DNA of 38,200 bases from Lachnospiraceae bacterium (GCA_022799175.1 JAAWNY010000027.1:1-38200); one strand, 5' to 3'. Shown: positions 12,043 through 21,468, counted from the stretch's first letter. Notes: generated by a model from the letters alone, not told the origin. A program made the numbers and translations.

Positions 12043-13419
12043 TTATCGCCTCAATACTTCCTTCTCATGCTCCACCACTTTTCTGGAATTATCCAGAGAA
12101 CTGCCTAGTACCGCAAACAAATCCTTCTCTGGCAAAGTCGGTGAAAAATAGAAGCCTTGTTGCAAATGACAGCCAAATTTCCGCAAAACATCGGTCTGAT
12201 TCTGCGTCTCCACACCCTCTGCAATCAGCTGCTTGCCAATCTTATGAGCAATTTGAGTCAGCCCTTCCAACACGGGCGCTGATTGTGAATCGGTCTCCAA
12301 CTGCCACACAAACATCCGGTCAAACTTCAGAGTATCCACCGGCAACTCCAGAATACGAGCCAATCCCGAATATCCAGAACCAAAATTATTCAAAATCAAT
12401 TCCACGCCCAACTCTTCTAGTTCCTGCATTAATACCATAATATTCACATAGGCCATACTGACCGCATATTCTTCTACCTCAATAGCAAGCTTTCCAGCTG
12501 GGATATCATAAGTACGAATCACTCGTCCCACTTCATCCAAAAAATCTCCTTGCAAAAGCAGTACCGGTGAAATCGCTATGGCAATCGAATCAAATTCTTT
12601 TTCTTGTCGGATCAACTCATAAATCATGGATGCAACTCGTTCAAGGGCATAATACTCCACGGTACGAATCTGTCCGGTATCCTCCGCGATCGGCAAAAAT
12701 TCAGAGCTGCCTACCATTCCAATATCCTTGACAAAAATACGCATATAAAATTCTGCCCTAGTAAATCGTCCCTTTTTGAGATCATAGGTAGGACGATAAC
12801 GTACTTCCACCTCATTATTGGCAAATGCTGTACTCAGATAACGGGTAATTGCCTGACGTCTCTGAAAGCGAGTATGCATTTTCATATCGTACACCGCATA
12901 TTGGCTGCCCTCCATTTCTGCTGCATGGGAAACTGCCAGATCCAAACATTTCAACATCTCGCCAGCATTGGTCGGGTATCCTGGATATGCGCACAGCCCC
13001 ATACGAATCGAACACAGACAATCCGTATCTCCCACCGTCCAGCTATACTCAAACCGATCAATCAGCTGTTCTGCCAACCGGGATGCTTCTCCCATTGTAC
13101 GATCTCGCAAAATAATAATAAACTCCACGCCAACATAGCGATAAACCTTACATCGCGTCTTCTGCTCCAGAAAATCAAGAATTTGCTCCAGCAATTGCTC
13201 ACAATATTCAAAACCAAACAGCTCGTTCATTCTCTTAAAATTCTCAAGATACACTTTTAACACAACGCCACGATATCCCAGCAGAAATTGCGCTTCCAGA
13301 TGATTGTAGCAGGTTTTACTATCACTCTGCTTTTTATTCTCCATCAATGCCTGTTCTGCTGCCAGCCGTCTGGCCTCCTCCATTTCTATTGTTTCCTCTT
13401 TTTTCCAAAATAAGCCCAT
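12043..13419 (-). CDS. Degenerate GGDEF-EAL protein
   Basis: This 458-residue soluble protein has a GGDEF-like domain (about 45-185) and an EAL-like domain (about 190-440) but no membrane segment. The signature GGDEF reads VGVEF (96-100), so cyclase activity is unlikely. In the EAL domain the motif reads EFY (223-225), the metal-binding DD pair of DDFGTG reads NNFGSG (344-349), and the usual N of the strand before 'SP' is I (IAISP), while Glu314, the K.D site (KFD 365-367) and AEGVE (400-404) are kept. Loss of the Asp pair predicts no phosphodiesterase activity. It is most likely a c-di-GMP receptor or a protein-interaction regulator, like other degenerate EAL proteins; this is inference. GGGAG precedes the ATG. 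It is a single-gene unit with a sigma-A promoter and its own terminator. Confidence 0.85.
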   Translation of the reverse strand: MGLFWKKEETIEMEEARRLAAEQALMENKKQSDSKTCYNHLEAQFLLGYRGVVLKVYLENFKRMNELFGFEYCEQLLEQILDFLEQKTRCKVYRYVGVEFIIILRDRTMGEASRLAEQLIDRFEYSWTVGDTDCLCSIRMGLCAYPGYPTNAGEMLKCLDLAVSHAAEMEGSQYAVYDMKMHTRFQRRQAITRYLSTAFANNEVEVRYRPTYDLKKGRFTRAEFYMRIFVKDIGMVGSSEFLPIAEDTGQIRTVEYYALERVASMIYELIRQEKEFDSIAIAISPVLLLQGDFLDEVGRVIRTYDIPAGKLAIEVEEYAVSMAYVNIMVLMQELEELGVELILNNFGSGYSGLARILELPVDTLKFDRMFVWQLETDSQSAPVLEGLTQIAHKIGKQLIAEGVETQNQTDVLRKFGCHLQQGFYFSPTLPEKDLFAVLGSSLDNSRKVVEHEKEVLRR

Positions 13420-13460
13420 AGTATTTTCTCCCTTGAACGTATTATTTACACGTTAAAACC

Positions 13461-13489
13461 ATTATAGCTTAAAAACCATTCTTTTACAA
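13461..13489 (-). promoter_or_regulatory. Sigma-A promoter of the GGDEF-EAL gene
   Basis: On the minus strand TTGTAA, a 17-base spacer and a perfect TATAAT (plus-strand 13461-13466) lie 42 bases before the start codon. Confidence 0.8.
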
Positions 13490-13534
13490 GCGCGAAACCA
13501 TCCCGATAATAGAACCATCACCACGGTCTGTAAA

Positions 13535-13580
13535 CAACAAAGAAGCGCCTATGCCTGACTCACATAAGCGCTCTTTGTTT
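13535..13580 (-). terminator. Terminator of the NUDIX gene
   Basis: On the minus strand AAACAAAGAGCGCTTATG pairs, with one bulge and one mismatch, with CATAGGCGCTTCTTTG across a nine-base loop; a T-rich tract follows. It starts a few bases after the NUDIX stop codon. Confidence 0.8.
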
Positions 13581-13583
13581 AAA

Positions 13584-14036
13584 CTAAAAATACTTTTTGC
13601 TGCCCCAGAGGTTGGCCTTTTTCAGATCCAGATACTCATTATAAGCCTTTTCTAAAATCTGTTTTTCATTGGAAAACTTCAACAGATGATAAGCCTCATA
13701 AAACTTATAATACCCGGAATCCATAAAATGTTCCTCCCGTTGTGGTTTGCTGTAATAGCTGTCAGCCATCATCAAATACCAGTGAACATCCTTTTCCACC
13801 ATATCCTGAGGAGTAGTGAACGAATAAGAACTTTTTCCGATATATTTGATAATCGAAGCACTGACACCGGTTTCCTCCTTTACTTCCCGAAGAGCCGTTT
13901 CCTTATATTCTTCTCCTGCTTCTACAGTTCCCTTCGGCAGTACCCAGCCCTCATACTTATTTTTATAATTCTTGTACAGAACCAGTATTTTACCCCGAAA
14001 AATAACCACACCTCCACAGCTCGTTGCCTCAATCAC
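13584..14036 (-). CDS. NUDIX hydrolase
   Basis: This 150-residue cytoplasmic enzyme hydrolyses a nucleoside diphosphate linked to another group. The Nudix box fits the consensus exactly: G36, E42, R50-E51, E54-E55 and G57 (GTVEAGEE...REVKEETGV). The N-terminal ATSCGGVVIF and the WVLPKG before the box resemble the diadenosine-polyphosphate hydrolase (MutT/Ap4A) branch, but the substrate cannot be read from the sequence. The start is GTG at 14036, with GGAGG seven to eight bases upstream. It is a single gene with a clear promoter and terminator. Confidence 0.92.
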   Translation of the reverse strand: MIEATSCGGVVIFRGKILVLYKNYKNKYEGWVLPKGTVEAGEEYKETALREVKEETGVSASIIKYIGKSSYSFTTPQDMVEKDVHWYLMMADSYYSKPQREEHFMDSGYYKFYEAYHLLKFSNEKQILEKAYNEYLDLKKANLWGSKKYF

Positions 14037-14101
14037 TGCAATCCCTCCTGTATCGGCGACATCAACAAGATGCCTCCATGGTGTGTCACAAGACTGGTTT
14101 T

Positions 14102-14130
14102 AGTATAACTCGTTTCGCCGGAAGATGCAA
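14102..14130 (-). promoter_or_regulatory. Sigma-A promoter of the NUDIX gene
   Basis: On the minus strand TTGCAT, exactly 17 bases and TATACT (plus-strand 14102-14107) form a good vegetative promoter. It lies in the 113-base gap after the penicillin-binding protein gene, so the NUDIX gene need not depend on the long operon upstream. Confidence 0.75.
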
Positions 14131-14149
14131 GGAAAAAATCGTGTAAGTA

Positions 14150-15577
14150 TTATCTGGCAAAATATCGATCCCATATCCTGCGGGCAATCGGAGCGGCAAT
14201 CTGACCCCCCGATCCGGCTTCCTCTACCACCACCGTGACCACCAGACGAGGATTTTCCGCAGGCGCAAAGCCCGTAAACCAGGCATGCGTTTCACGTCCG
14301 GTCTCAAACTCGGCAGATCCCGTCTTGCCAGCGACGGTATAAGCATCGGTCCGCACAGCCGAACCCGTTCCTTCTGTCACCACCAGACGCATCAACTCTG
14401 CTAAATCCTGCGCTTCGGTGGCAGTCATCAGACTGCCGGCCGCTTCCGGCAAAAATCTTTTCACTTCTTCTCCCGCCGCACTTTCTACCCGTTCTATCAG
14501 ATATGGCTTCATCAATATTCCTCCATTAGCGATGGCCGCTGTAATCAACCCATTATGCATAGGACTGATTTGGGTATTTCCCTGGCCAATCGCTGTCTGA
14601 AGTATCTCCCAGGTGCTTGCCCCCTCATTCATAGTAAAAGAACTTTTACTGTAGGCCAAAGGCAAAGGAAGCTCCTGATTAAACAGAAGTTTTTCCGCTA
14701 AATCATGCATCGCGTCCAGCTTCAGTTCCTGTCCCAAAGCGGCAAAAGCTCCGTTACAGGAGTTGGCAAATGCCTGTTCCAATGTCTGATGGCCATGTAC
14801 ATTGCCGTGATAACAGGAAATCGTGTAATCCTCACAAGCATACACGCCTTCACAATCAAAAGTATAATCCCTCCAGGTATCCGGATGCTCACGGATGTAT
14901 TCCAAAACCGTCAAAATCTTAAAGGTAGATCCAGGCGGATAAAGTCCTTGAAAAGCTCGGTTTAACAACTGTGCCTGCGTATTATCACCGGCAATCAGCC
15001 CATCCCAATCCATCCCCAACGTATTTGGATCAAACTCTGGTCGGGATATCATCACCAGGATTCGACCAGTATCCGGCTCCATGGCAATTACTGCCCCCCG
15101 TCTCCCGCCCAATGCATCTGATGCTACCTGCTGCAGATCCACATCCAGAGTAGTAATCACATTATCTCCAATATTTTTCACACCAGAAAGCGCATTCACT
15201 GTTTGCTCCACCAAGTTGATATGAGAAGTCAACAAATAAAAATTCGCCAGTGCCTCCACCCCGGTCTTTCCGTGATCGAAATATCCAACCGCATGAGCAA
15301 ACAAAGCCCCATACGGGTAAACCCGGCGCTCATTTCCCTCCTCATCCTTCTCCGTTCTAGCTAGAACATGTCCATCATTGCTTTGCAATTCTCCCCGCAC
15401 GATCCGATCGGAAAAACGATCCAATCGTGCATTATAAGAATTATTGATCACATTTTCTCCCTGCACCTGCAGAAAATATCCGAAATAGCCGATCATTCCC
15501 ACAAATAATCCTACCATCAGATAAGTAATCCACAGAATACTTTTATTGGCATCTGGATTAGGCTTCATCTTCTTCAT
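14150..15577 (-). CDS. Class B penicillin-binding protein (transpeptidase)
   Basis: This membrane-anchored D,D-transpeptidase cross-links peptidoglycan. One N-terminal membrane helix (about 12-35) is followed by a short dimerisation-type region (RIVRGELQSNDGHVLA) and the transpeptidase domain with all three motifs: STFK (about 217-220, catalytic Ser), SCN (about 273-275) and KTGSAEF (KTG about 418-420). At about 475 residues it is the short PbpA-like form without PASTA domains. The start overlaps the ftsW/rodA end; I chose the ATG at 15577, which has GAGGA six bases upstream, though ATGs at 15592 and 15589 are possible. Pairing with the SEDS gene just before it suggests a two-protein glycosyltransferase-transpeptidase unit for elongation, division or sporulation. 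Confidence 0.92.
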   Translation of the reverse strand: MKKMKPNPDANKSILWITYLMVGLFVGMIGYFGYFLQVQGENVINNSYNARLDRFSDRIVRGELQSNDGHVLARTEKDEEGNERRVYPYGALFAHAVGYFDHGKTGVEALANFYLLTSHINLVEQTVNALSGVKNIGDNVITTLDVDLQQVASDALGGRRGAVIAMEPDTGRILVMISRPEFDPNTLGMDWDGLIAGDNTQAQLLNRAFQGLYPPGSTFKILTVLEYIREHPDTWRDYTFDCEGVYACEDYTISCYHGNVHGHQTLEQAFANSCNGAFAALGQELKLDAMHDLAEKLLFNQELPLPLAYSKSSFTMNEGASTWEILQTAIGQGNTQISPMHNGLITAAIANGGILMKPYLIERVESAAGEEVKRFLPEAAGSLMTATEAQDLAELMRLVVTEGTGSAVRTDAYTVAGKTGSAEFETGRETHAWFTGFAPAENPRLVVTVVVEEAGSGGQIAAPIARRIWDRYFAR

Positions 15578-16886
15578 AATCTTCCTCATCATTCTTCTTC
15601 AGGATATACAGTCCCTGAATCACTCCGAACAAGATAAACGTACTGAGGATCGAACTGCCCCCATAACTAACCAGCGGCAAAGTCACCCCCGTAGACGGAA
15701 TAAACTTGATCACACCTCCCACAGTCAAAAATACCTGAGTCAAATACTCTATCCCCAAGCCAAAGGCTATCAGCTTATAAAAACTGGCTTGCATCCGCAC
15801 TGCCACCATCACAAACTGCAAAAAACACCCCAGACAGATAAGCAACACACAAAGAGCAAAAATCCCTCCCAATTCTTCCGAAATCGCGGCAAAAACAAAA
15901 TCTTTCTCCACCACCGGAATCTTATAGGGCATTCCCTGATAAAGTCCCATTCCAAACCAGCCGCCCGTGCCAATGGCAAACAAAGACTGTGTGATCTGAT
16001 ACCCCCGATTATCAATATCCGCCCAGGGGTTCCTAAAAGCCGCCACCCGGGTCCTTACATGGGCAAACATGGTATAGGCCAACACCGACGCACCACAACC
16101 ACTCAGAATTCCTGTCAACAAGTAAAGCCAATTGCTAGTGGCCACAAAAAGCATACCCACATAAGTTATAAAAAAAATCAATGCACTTCCCAGATCTTTA
16201 GAAAGCACCAAGATCAGCACATGCGCTGCCGCCACTGCCGTAGTCACTGCCACTGTCAAAAAATCAGTAGAACGATAAAACATAGTCGCCACAAAAAACA
16301 CAAAACTGATTTTCACAAACTCAGAAGGTTGCAAAGAAAAGCTGCCCACACCGATAGAAAGCTGAGCCCCATAACTATTATTGCCCACCATCCATACCAC
16401 CACCAGAAGCGCCAGCCCCAACAAACCATACACCCAAGGAATCCGGGAAAGCTGCCATACCCGATCCATGATAAAAGGAATAATCCAGGTCACCAGAGCT
16501 GCTATTGCCACAATGATAAACTGTCTGACTGCCTTATCAAAAGAAAGCCTTGTCAAAATAATCCAGCTCACACACAGAAGCATACACATATTGTTGACTA
16601 AAATCCGCGTTAGGTTACGGTAAAACAACTGATATAAACCAATATACGCCGCCAAAAATATCACTTGAGCCAGATAAAACAATACTACCCGCTCATCCCC
16701 CGACTTCAGATACAAAATCAGATTAGCCAAAAAATGTAAAACAAACATGGCTGTATTCTGTCTCCGACACACCCGTCGTTGTTTTCTTTCCTCATGAAAT
16801 CGAAAATAGCTGAAGTTCAGATACGTATAAACAGCAATCAACAGTATCATCAGATACTTTGACACCTCAATGATTACATTAACCAT
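15558..16886 (-). CDS. FtsW/RodA/SpoVE-family SEDS glycosyltransferase
   Basis: This 442-residue polytopic membrane protein belongs to the SEDS family, which polymerises lipid II into glycan strands with a partner class B PBP. About ten hydrophobic helices are visible. Family motifs include GVGSFSLQPSEFVKISFVFF, LVLSKDLGSALIFF (the segment that carries the catalytic Asp), VEKDFVFAAISEELGG and TGVTLPLVSYGGSSIL. The first 70 residues add one or two extra helices over E. coli RodA. The stop codon lies inside the start of the PBP gene, so translation is probably coupled. The start (GGAG seven bases upstream) is four bases after the U32 stop. Sequence alone does not separate FtsW, RodA and SpoVE roles. 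Confidence 0.93.
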   Translation of the reverse strand: MVNVIIEVSKYLMILLIAVYTYLNFSYFRFHEERKQRRVCRRQNTAMFVLHFLANLILYLKSGDERVVLFYLAQVIFLAAYIGLYQLFYRNLTRILVNNMCMLLCVSWIILTRLSFDKAVRQFIIVAIAALVTWIIPFIMDRVWQLSRIPWVYGLLGLALLVVVWMVGNNSYGAQLSIGVGSFSLQPSEFVKISFVFFVATMFYRSTDFLTVAVTTAVAAAHVLILVLSKDLGSALIFFITYVGMLFVATSNWLYLLTGILSGCGASVLAYTMFAHVRTRVAAFRNPWADIDNRGYQITQSLFAIGTGGWFGMGLYQGMPYKIPVVEKDFVFAAISEELGGIFALCVLLICLGCFLQFVMVAVRMQASFYKLIAFGLGIEYLTQVFLTVGGVIKFIPSTGVTLPLVSYGGSSILSTFILFGVIQGLYILKKNDEEDYEEDEA

Positions 16887-16889
16887 GCC

Positions 16890-19190
16890 TCACTCCACTT
16901 TGCGCTTAAAATGCCCACGGGTAAACTCCTTAAAAGGCGCCGGAGTATCTTTTCCCCTCCGAAAATGCTCCCCAAATACCTGCAGTATCTCCTGTATTTG
17001 TTGCGGTTTTTCGATCGTAAAGGAGAGACGCAGTACCGCTGGCTCCAGCTCTCTTATCTGCTGTTCCAGCCCCAGCAAAGACAAAGGATCCGGATTATAA
17101 ATCGTATTATAACAAAACGGACAATGATTTTTTACCGGAAGCCGTTTCCCTGTCCGATCCTTTATAAAAAGTGTCTCTGGAGATTGGGTACATCCCCCAA
17201 AAGTTCGCTGCACACATTGTGCCGAAACCATGGCCGGCAAATATCCATATCCCAACAACTCTTTTCCCCGACACCCCAGCTTCGCCAATTCCTGTCGATT
17301 CAACTCCAAAGGTAACGTCAATCTCGCCGCTCCCGTTGCCATCATCACTTCGCAGGCTCGCCGGTTCATCCCGTAGAGATTTCCATCCAAAACCACCGGA
17401 ATACTCACCTCATACTCCTGAAGAAATGCCATTTCCTCTAAAGAACGTAAAATCAATTCATCAAATCCAGCCTTTTTCAACTCCCAAATATGCGTCATAA
17501 AATATTGTTCGGCTCTTTCCCGAAAAATATGCGGCAAAATCAATGCACATTGCTTTCCTACGTCATGACAGACATTCACTGCCCTTTGCCAGCTCTCTGC
17601 AGGGAAACCACAAGCATCCAGATATATCTCATCCACATCCGGATTCTTAGCCACTGTCTGCAGTCCTTCTGGTTCCTCCAGCGACACATGCAGACGCAAT
17701 CCCGAAGAATTATGCTCACATGCCATGGCCTCACAGATTGCCGATCTGCTGTTCTCTGGCTCATGCATATTAGCCTTGTCAGTTCTCCTCTCATTCTTCC
17801 CGATTTCTGAAGATTTCTTTCGTCGGTATTCTTCCAAAATTCTTCTTTCCAGCTCTTCCAAACCACGCCGACGCAAATCATTCAGCTCCTGTACAGAAAC
17901 AAAACAGTTTCCTGTAAGCTTCACCTCCAAGTTTCGGAAATAAAAGGGGGTTCCTCCCGTCTTGTTGAGTTGCTTGCCCAAACGTTCTTTTGATAGGGGT
18001 TGATTCTTGGCCGTCTGTACCGGATTTCCCTTGACTTTTATCACGACTTTCTTGTCGTCTTTTGTCTCATTCCCAAGATCACACCCACCGCTAAATTTCA
18101 GTATCAGGGATGCCGGCTCTCCCTCCCGAATCTCCAATATCCCATCGATCGCCTCTTGCTTTTTCGGATTGACATATTTTTGGTCCAGACTGTCAAATAA
18201 CAACGAATCGGTTTCCCGAAATCTTGGTTTTCCTTTCAGGGAAATCATCTCTCTGCCATTGTGTTGCTGGTAGTACCCCTTTGTAAAGCCTCCACGATCA
18301 AATAGTTCCAGCAACATCCGTTTATCCGCCGGATCCACCTGATAACCGTCTCGTCCATTTTTTAGATAATAATCCACATATTTGCGGTATACACTCACCA
18401 CCCCTGCCGTATAACGCGGGCTCTTCATTCTCCCTTCAATCTTCAAAGAATCCACTCCTGCCTCCAGAATATCTGGCAAGATATCCAGAGTGCACAGATC
18501 CTTCAGATTCATGGCATACTCCCCGGCCATTTGACTCTTCTTTTTACCATCGCCAAATAATCGGCCATTCCTGCCATCTTCTACATTATAAGGTAAACGG
18601 CAAGGCTGTGCACAGCGTCCCCGATTTCCACTGCGTCCGCCGATCAAACTACTCAACAAACATTGTCCCGAATAACAATAACAGAGAGCCCCGTGGACGA
18701 AGCTCTCAATTTCAATATCCACCTCATCTCGAATTCTGGCAATCTCTTCTAGCGACAATTCCCGGGCTGTCACAATCCGCGATGCGCCCAATTTCTGAAA
18801 CAGTTTAGCCGAGCGATATCCAGTAACCGTCGCCTGTGTGCTAATATGCACCGCCAAATCCGGAAAACTCTCCCGAATCAGTGACAACACCCCCAGATCT
18901 TGTACAATCGCCGCATCCAGCCCCTGCCAATAATATGGCGCCAAAAAATCTGACACCTCCTCTAGCTCCTCTTCCTTCACCAAAGTATTTACCGTCATAT
19001 ATAATCTACAACCATGAAGATGCGCATAATCAATCGCCTTCAGAAATCCATCCTCTTCCAAATTGTCTGCATAAGCCCGGGCTCCGAACCGACTTCCCCC
19101 CATATATACAGCGTCTGCTCCCGCATTGATGGCGGCAATCATACTCTCCCTGGATCCGGCCGGCGCCAAAAGTTCTATCTGTGGTTTCAA
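16890..19190 (-). CDS. U32-family protein with DUF3656-type C-terminus
   Basis: This 766-residue protein begins with the U32 signature IELLAPAGSRESMIAAINAGADAVYMGG. The cysteine-rich segment FVHGALCYCYSGQCLLSS...GRCAQPCR (Cys170, 172, 177, 193, 197) matches the cluster-binding cysteines of the family. The longer C-terminal half fits the RlhA-like group, which acts in 5-hydroxycytidine formation on 23S rRNA; other U32 members modify tRNA or ubiquinone precursors. The original label 'peptidase' is doubtful. The start is TTG at 19190 with AGGGGA about seven bases upstream, and the family N-terminus begins right there. It lies 21 bases after zapA. Confidence 0.88.
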   Translation of the reverse strand: MKPQIELLAPAGSRESMIAAINAGADAVYMGGSRFGARAYADNLEEDGFLKAIDYAHLHGCRLYMTVNTLVKEEELEEVSDFLAPYYWQGLDAAIVQDLGVLSLIRESFPDLAVHISTQATVTGYRSAKLFQKLGASRIVTARELSLEEIARIRDEVDIEIESFVHGALCYCYSGQCLLSSLIGGRSGNRGRCAQPCRLPYNVEDGRNGRLFGDGKKKSQMAGEYAMNLKDLCTLDILPDILEAGVDSLKIEGRMKSPRYTAGVVSVYRKYVDYYLKNGRDGYQVDPADKRMLLELFDRGGFTKGYYQQHNGREMISLKGKPRFRETDSLLFDSLDQKYVNPKKQEAIDGILEIREGEPASLILKFSGGCDLGNETKDDKKVVIKVKGNPVQTAKNQPLSKERLGKQLNKTGGTPFYFRNLEVKLTGNCFVSVQELNDLRRRGLEELERRILEEYRRKKSSEIGKNERRTDKANMHEPENSRSAICEAMACEHNSSGLRLHVSLEEPEGLQTVAKNPDVDEIYLDACGFPAESWQRAVNVCHDVGKQCALILPHIFRERAEQYFMTHIWELKKAGFDELILRSLEEMAFLQEYEVSIPVVLDGNLYGMNRRACEVMMATGAARLTLPLELNRQELAKLGCRGKELLGYGYLPAMVSAQCVQRTFGGCTQSPETLFIKDRTGKRLPVKNHCPFCYNTIYNPDPLSLLGLEQQIRELEPAVLRLSFTIEKPQQIQEILQVFGEHFRRGKDTPAPFKEFTRGHFKRKVE

Positions 19191-19211
19191 ACCATATCCC
19201 CTTTCTCTGAA

Positions 19212-19646
19212 TCAGAGACGGATCGCTTTATTCTCCGAAGCCGTTCTCCTCTGTCCTGTGGCAGCCCGCTCCCTTTTTGGCTTCTCTGGCAGTTCTGCTT
19301 GCTTCTCTGATGCCGGCGCCTGCTCATTTATCAGCTTCTCCATCTTCATTTGTGTAGTAATCAGCTCATGCTTTAAGCTGTAGATTTCCTTTTCCAACTC
19401 AGATTTTTCATTTTCCAAGCGATTTGCCCGCTCTTCTTCTTTAAAATAATCATCTGCTATGTTCAGTTGCAATAGCACTGCCTGATAGTCCGCACTTAAG
19501 CGGGAAAAACCTTCTGCCTCCCTCAGTTTTCCAATTTTCCCATTCAGATAAGCGGCAACCTTCTGCAGATACATCTCCTCTTCCGCTCCACTTAATTTAT
19601 ATATTTTTCCATCAATCAAGACTTCCATCTGGTTCTTTTGATTCAC
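19212..19646 (-). CDS. zapA: ZapA-family cell division protein
   Basis: ZapA promotes FtsZ filament bundling at the division ring. The N-terminal 95 residues show the family pattern (VLIDGKIYKLSGAEEEMYLQKVAAYLNGKI... LSADYQAVLLQLNIADDYFK), followed by a long coiled coil (about 70-115) and a charged, Ala/Lys-rich tail (about 115-144) that is longer than in E. coli ZapA (109 residues). The start is GTG at 19646 with a modest GAGG about ten bases upstream; an ATG six codons later is an alternative. It lies between ruvB and the U32 gene in the same operon. Confidence 0.85.
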   Translation of the reverse strand: MNQKNQMEVLIDGKIYKLSGAEEEMYLQKVAAYLNGKIGKLREAEGFSRLSADYQAVLLQLNIADDYFKEEERANRLENEKSELEKEIYSLKHELITTQMKMEKLINEQAPASEKQAELPEKPKRERAATGQRRTASENKAIRL

Positions 19647-19704
19647 GTTCTCTAACCTCTGATCTTTCCTGGCTTTTTCTTATAGTTTCAATATCTTCAC
19701 TGCA

Positions 19705-20700
19705 TTAGATAAATGGCAGATCCAAATGCTGATATGCATGCCTGGTCGCTACTCTTCCCCTGGGGGTTCGGTTCAAAAATCCATTCATCAGCAGATACGG
19801 CTCATATACGTCTTCCAACGTGCCTGCATCTTCCCCCAAAGCCGCCGCCAAAGTATCCAGTCCCACCGGACCGCCATCAAACTTTTCGATAATCGTCAAC
19901 AAAATACTCCGGTCATTGTGATCCAGCCCTACTTTATCCACATCCAAAATATCTAGGGCAAAATCCGAAACCTCTTTTGTGATCACGCCATTATACTTGA
20001 CCTGGGCAAAATCCCTTACCCTTTTTAGAAGCCGGTTCGCAAGCCGCGGCGTCCCCCTGGAACGTCGGGCAATCTCTGCCGCACCCTCCTGCTCAATCTC
20101 CACCCCCAGCACCTTGGCAGAACGTTGGACAATAACCGTCAACTCTTTTGGCGTATAAAATTCTAACTTTTGGACCACACCAAAACGATCCCGTAAAGGC
20201 GCTGTCAATAATCCTGCCCGGGTAGTTGCTCCCACCAAAGTAAAATGGGGCAGATCCAAACGGATCGACCTGGCCGAAGATTCTTTTCCCAACATAATAT
20301 CAATGGCAAAATCCTCCATCGCCGGATACAGCACCTCTTCCACCTGTCGGTTTAACCGGTGAATTTCATCCACAAATAGCACATCGCCCTCCTGTAAATT
20401 ATTGAGAATCGCCGCCATCTCTCCTGGTTTCTCGATAGCAGGTCCCGATGTCACTTTCATGTGGACTCCCATTTCATTGGCAATAATTCCTGACAATGTT
20501 GTCTTTCCCAATCCCGGAGGCCCATAAAACAATACATGATCCAAAGCCTCTCCTCGTGCCTTAGCCGCGTCCATATAGACTTTAAGATTTGCTTTGATCT
20601 TTTCTTGTCCAATATAATCCTCTAACATCTGCGGACGAAGATTCGGCTCAACTGCCCGATCCTCTTCCATTATCTCTGTTGTTATTATTCTCCGCTCCAT
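19705..20700 (-). CDS. ruvB: Holliday junction branch migration ATPase RuvB
   Basis: RuvB is the hexameric AAA+ motor that drives branch migration with RuvA. At 331 residues it is of standard length. Walker A is GPPGLGKT (60-67), Walker B VLFVDEIH (ending 111-114), the sensor/Arg-finger region [19 protein letters not shown], and the C-terminal winged helix ends in [21 protein letters not shown] stands eight bases before the ATG. It follows ruvA by 50 bases. Confidence 0.98.
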   Translation of the reverse strand: MERRIITTEIMEEDRAVEPNLRPQMLEDYIGQEKIKANLKVYMDAAKARGEALDHVLFYGPPGLGKTTLSGIIANEMGVHMKVTSGPAIEKPGEMAAILNNLQEGDVLFVDEIHRLNRQVEEVLYPAMEDFAIDIMLGKESSARSIRLDLPHFTLVGATTRAGLLTAPLRDRFGVVQKLEFYTPKELTVIVQRSAKVLGVEIEQEGAAEIARRSRGTPRLANRLLKRVRDFAQVKYNGVITKEVSDFALDILDVDKVGLDHNDRSILLTIIEKFDGGPVGLDTLAAALGEDAGTLEDVYEPYLLMNGFLNRTPRGRVATRHAYQHLDLPFI

Positions 20701-20750
20701 TCTTTACTCCAACCATCACATCTTATTCCCTGCCGCTTATAAACCTTCTC

Positions 20751-21374
20751 TTATAACAAAAATTTAAGCGAAGCTTTCAGTACTGCTTCTGCCGTCATTC
20801 CTTCTTCCACTGAGACCTGTCGCACCGCTTTCGATGCTTCTGATAAAGAATATCCCAAAGCAATCAAAGCCTCAACCGCTTCTTTGTCCACTCCGTCTGC
20901 TAGTGCTGGCAATAAAGAATCTTCTTCTCTATTCTGTTCACCCTCATACATTGCCCCTGGCAAAATGTCTTCTATTTTAATGCGATCTTTCAAATCCAAA
21001 ATCACTCGTTTTGCCGTCTTTGGTCCAATCCCTTGCGCCCGAGCAATCCTTTTGGCATCTTCAGAAATGATTGCCATTCTAAGTTCTTCCGGTTCCATGG
21101 CAGACAAAATCCCCAATGCCGCTTTCGGACCAATGCCGTTCACTCCCAAAAGCATCCGGAACATTTGCAGATCCTTCCGACTCAAAAATCCATACAAAGT
21201 CATGGCATCCTCTCGCACTTGAAAAGCAGTATAAATCCGTACTTCTTCTCCCGTATGCGGAAGTCGTTCCAAAACCGATAAGGGAACATGAATATTCCAG
21301 CCGATATTTCCCGCCTCTACAACAATGCCATCCTCTAGAATTTCTACCAAAGGCCCTTTTATATAAGAAAACAA
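20751..21374 (-). CDS. ruvA: Holliday junction DNA helicase subunit RuvA
   Basis: RuvA binds four-way junctions and loads RuvB. The protein (207 residues) has the N-terminal OB fold (FSYIKGPLVEILEDGIVVEAGNIGW), the helix-hairpin-helix pair (MLLGVNGIGPKAALGIL and AQGIGPKTAKRVILDLK) and a C-terminal RuvB-binding domain (KEAVEALIALGYSLSEASKAV). I place the start at TTG 21374 because AGAGGAG lies eight bases upstream and the family sequence starts there; the ATG at 21392 has no ribosome binding site. It opens a six-gene run to the PBP gene. Confidence 0.96.
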   Translation of the reverse strand: MFSYIKGPLVEILEDGIVVEAGNIGWNIHVPLSVLERLPHTGEEVRIYTAFQVREDAMTLYGFLSRKDLQMFRMLLGVNGIGPKAALGILSAMEPEELRMAIISEDAKRIARAQGIGPKTAKRVILDLKDRIKIEDILPGAMYEGEQNREEDSLLPALADGVDKEAVEALIALGYSLSEASKAVRQVSVEEGMTAEAVLKASLKFLL

Positions 21375-21409
21375 TAGTCCTGCTCCTCTCATTCAAACTA
21401 TCTTTCGAC

Positions 21410-21438
21410 ATCATATCATATCACAATCACAAGTGCAA
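21410..21438 (-). promoter_or_regulatory. Sigma-A promoter of the ruvA operon
   Basis: On the minus strand TTGCAC, 17 bases and TATGAT (plus-strand 21410-21415) lie 36 bases before the ruvA TTG. Gaps inside ruvA-ruvB-zapA-U32-ftsW-pbp are 57 bases or less or are overlaps, so this one promoter may serve all six. Confidence 0.7.
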
Positions 21439-21468
21439 GTACAAGACCGAACAAAGATTCGTTTCCTA

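Noticed and set aside
15546-16601. Plus-strand open frame of 351 codons opposite ftsW/rodA
   Set aside because: Its translation is rich in His, Lys and Gln in a way typical of antisense frames, and the minus strand holds a clear SEDS protein.
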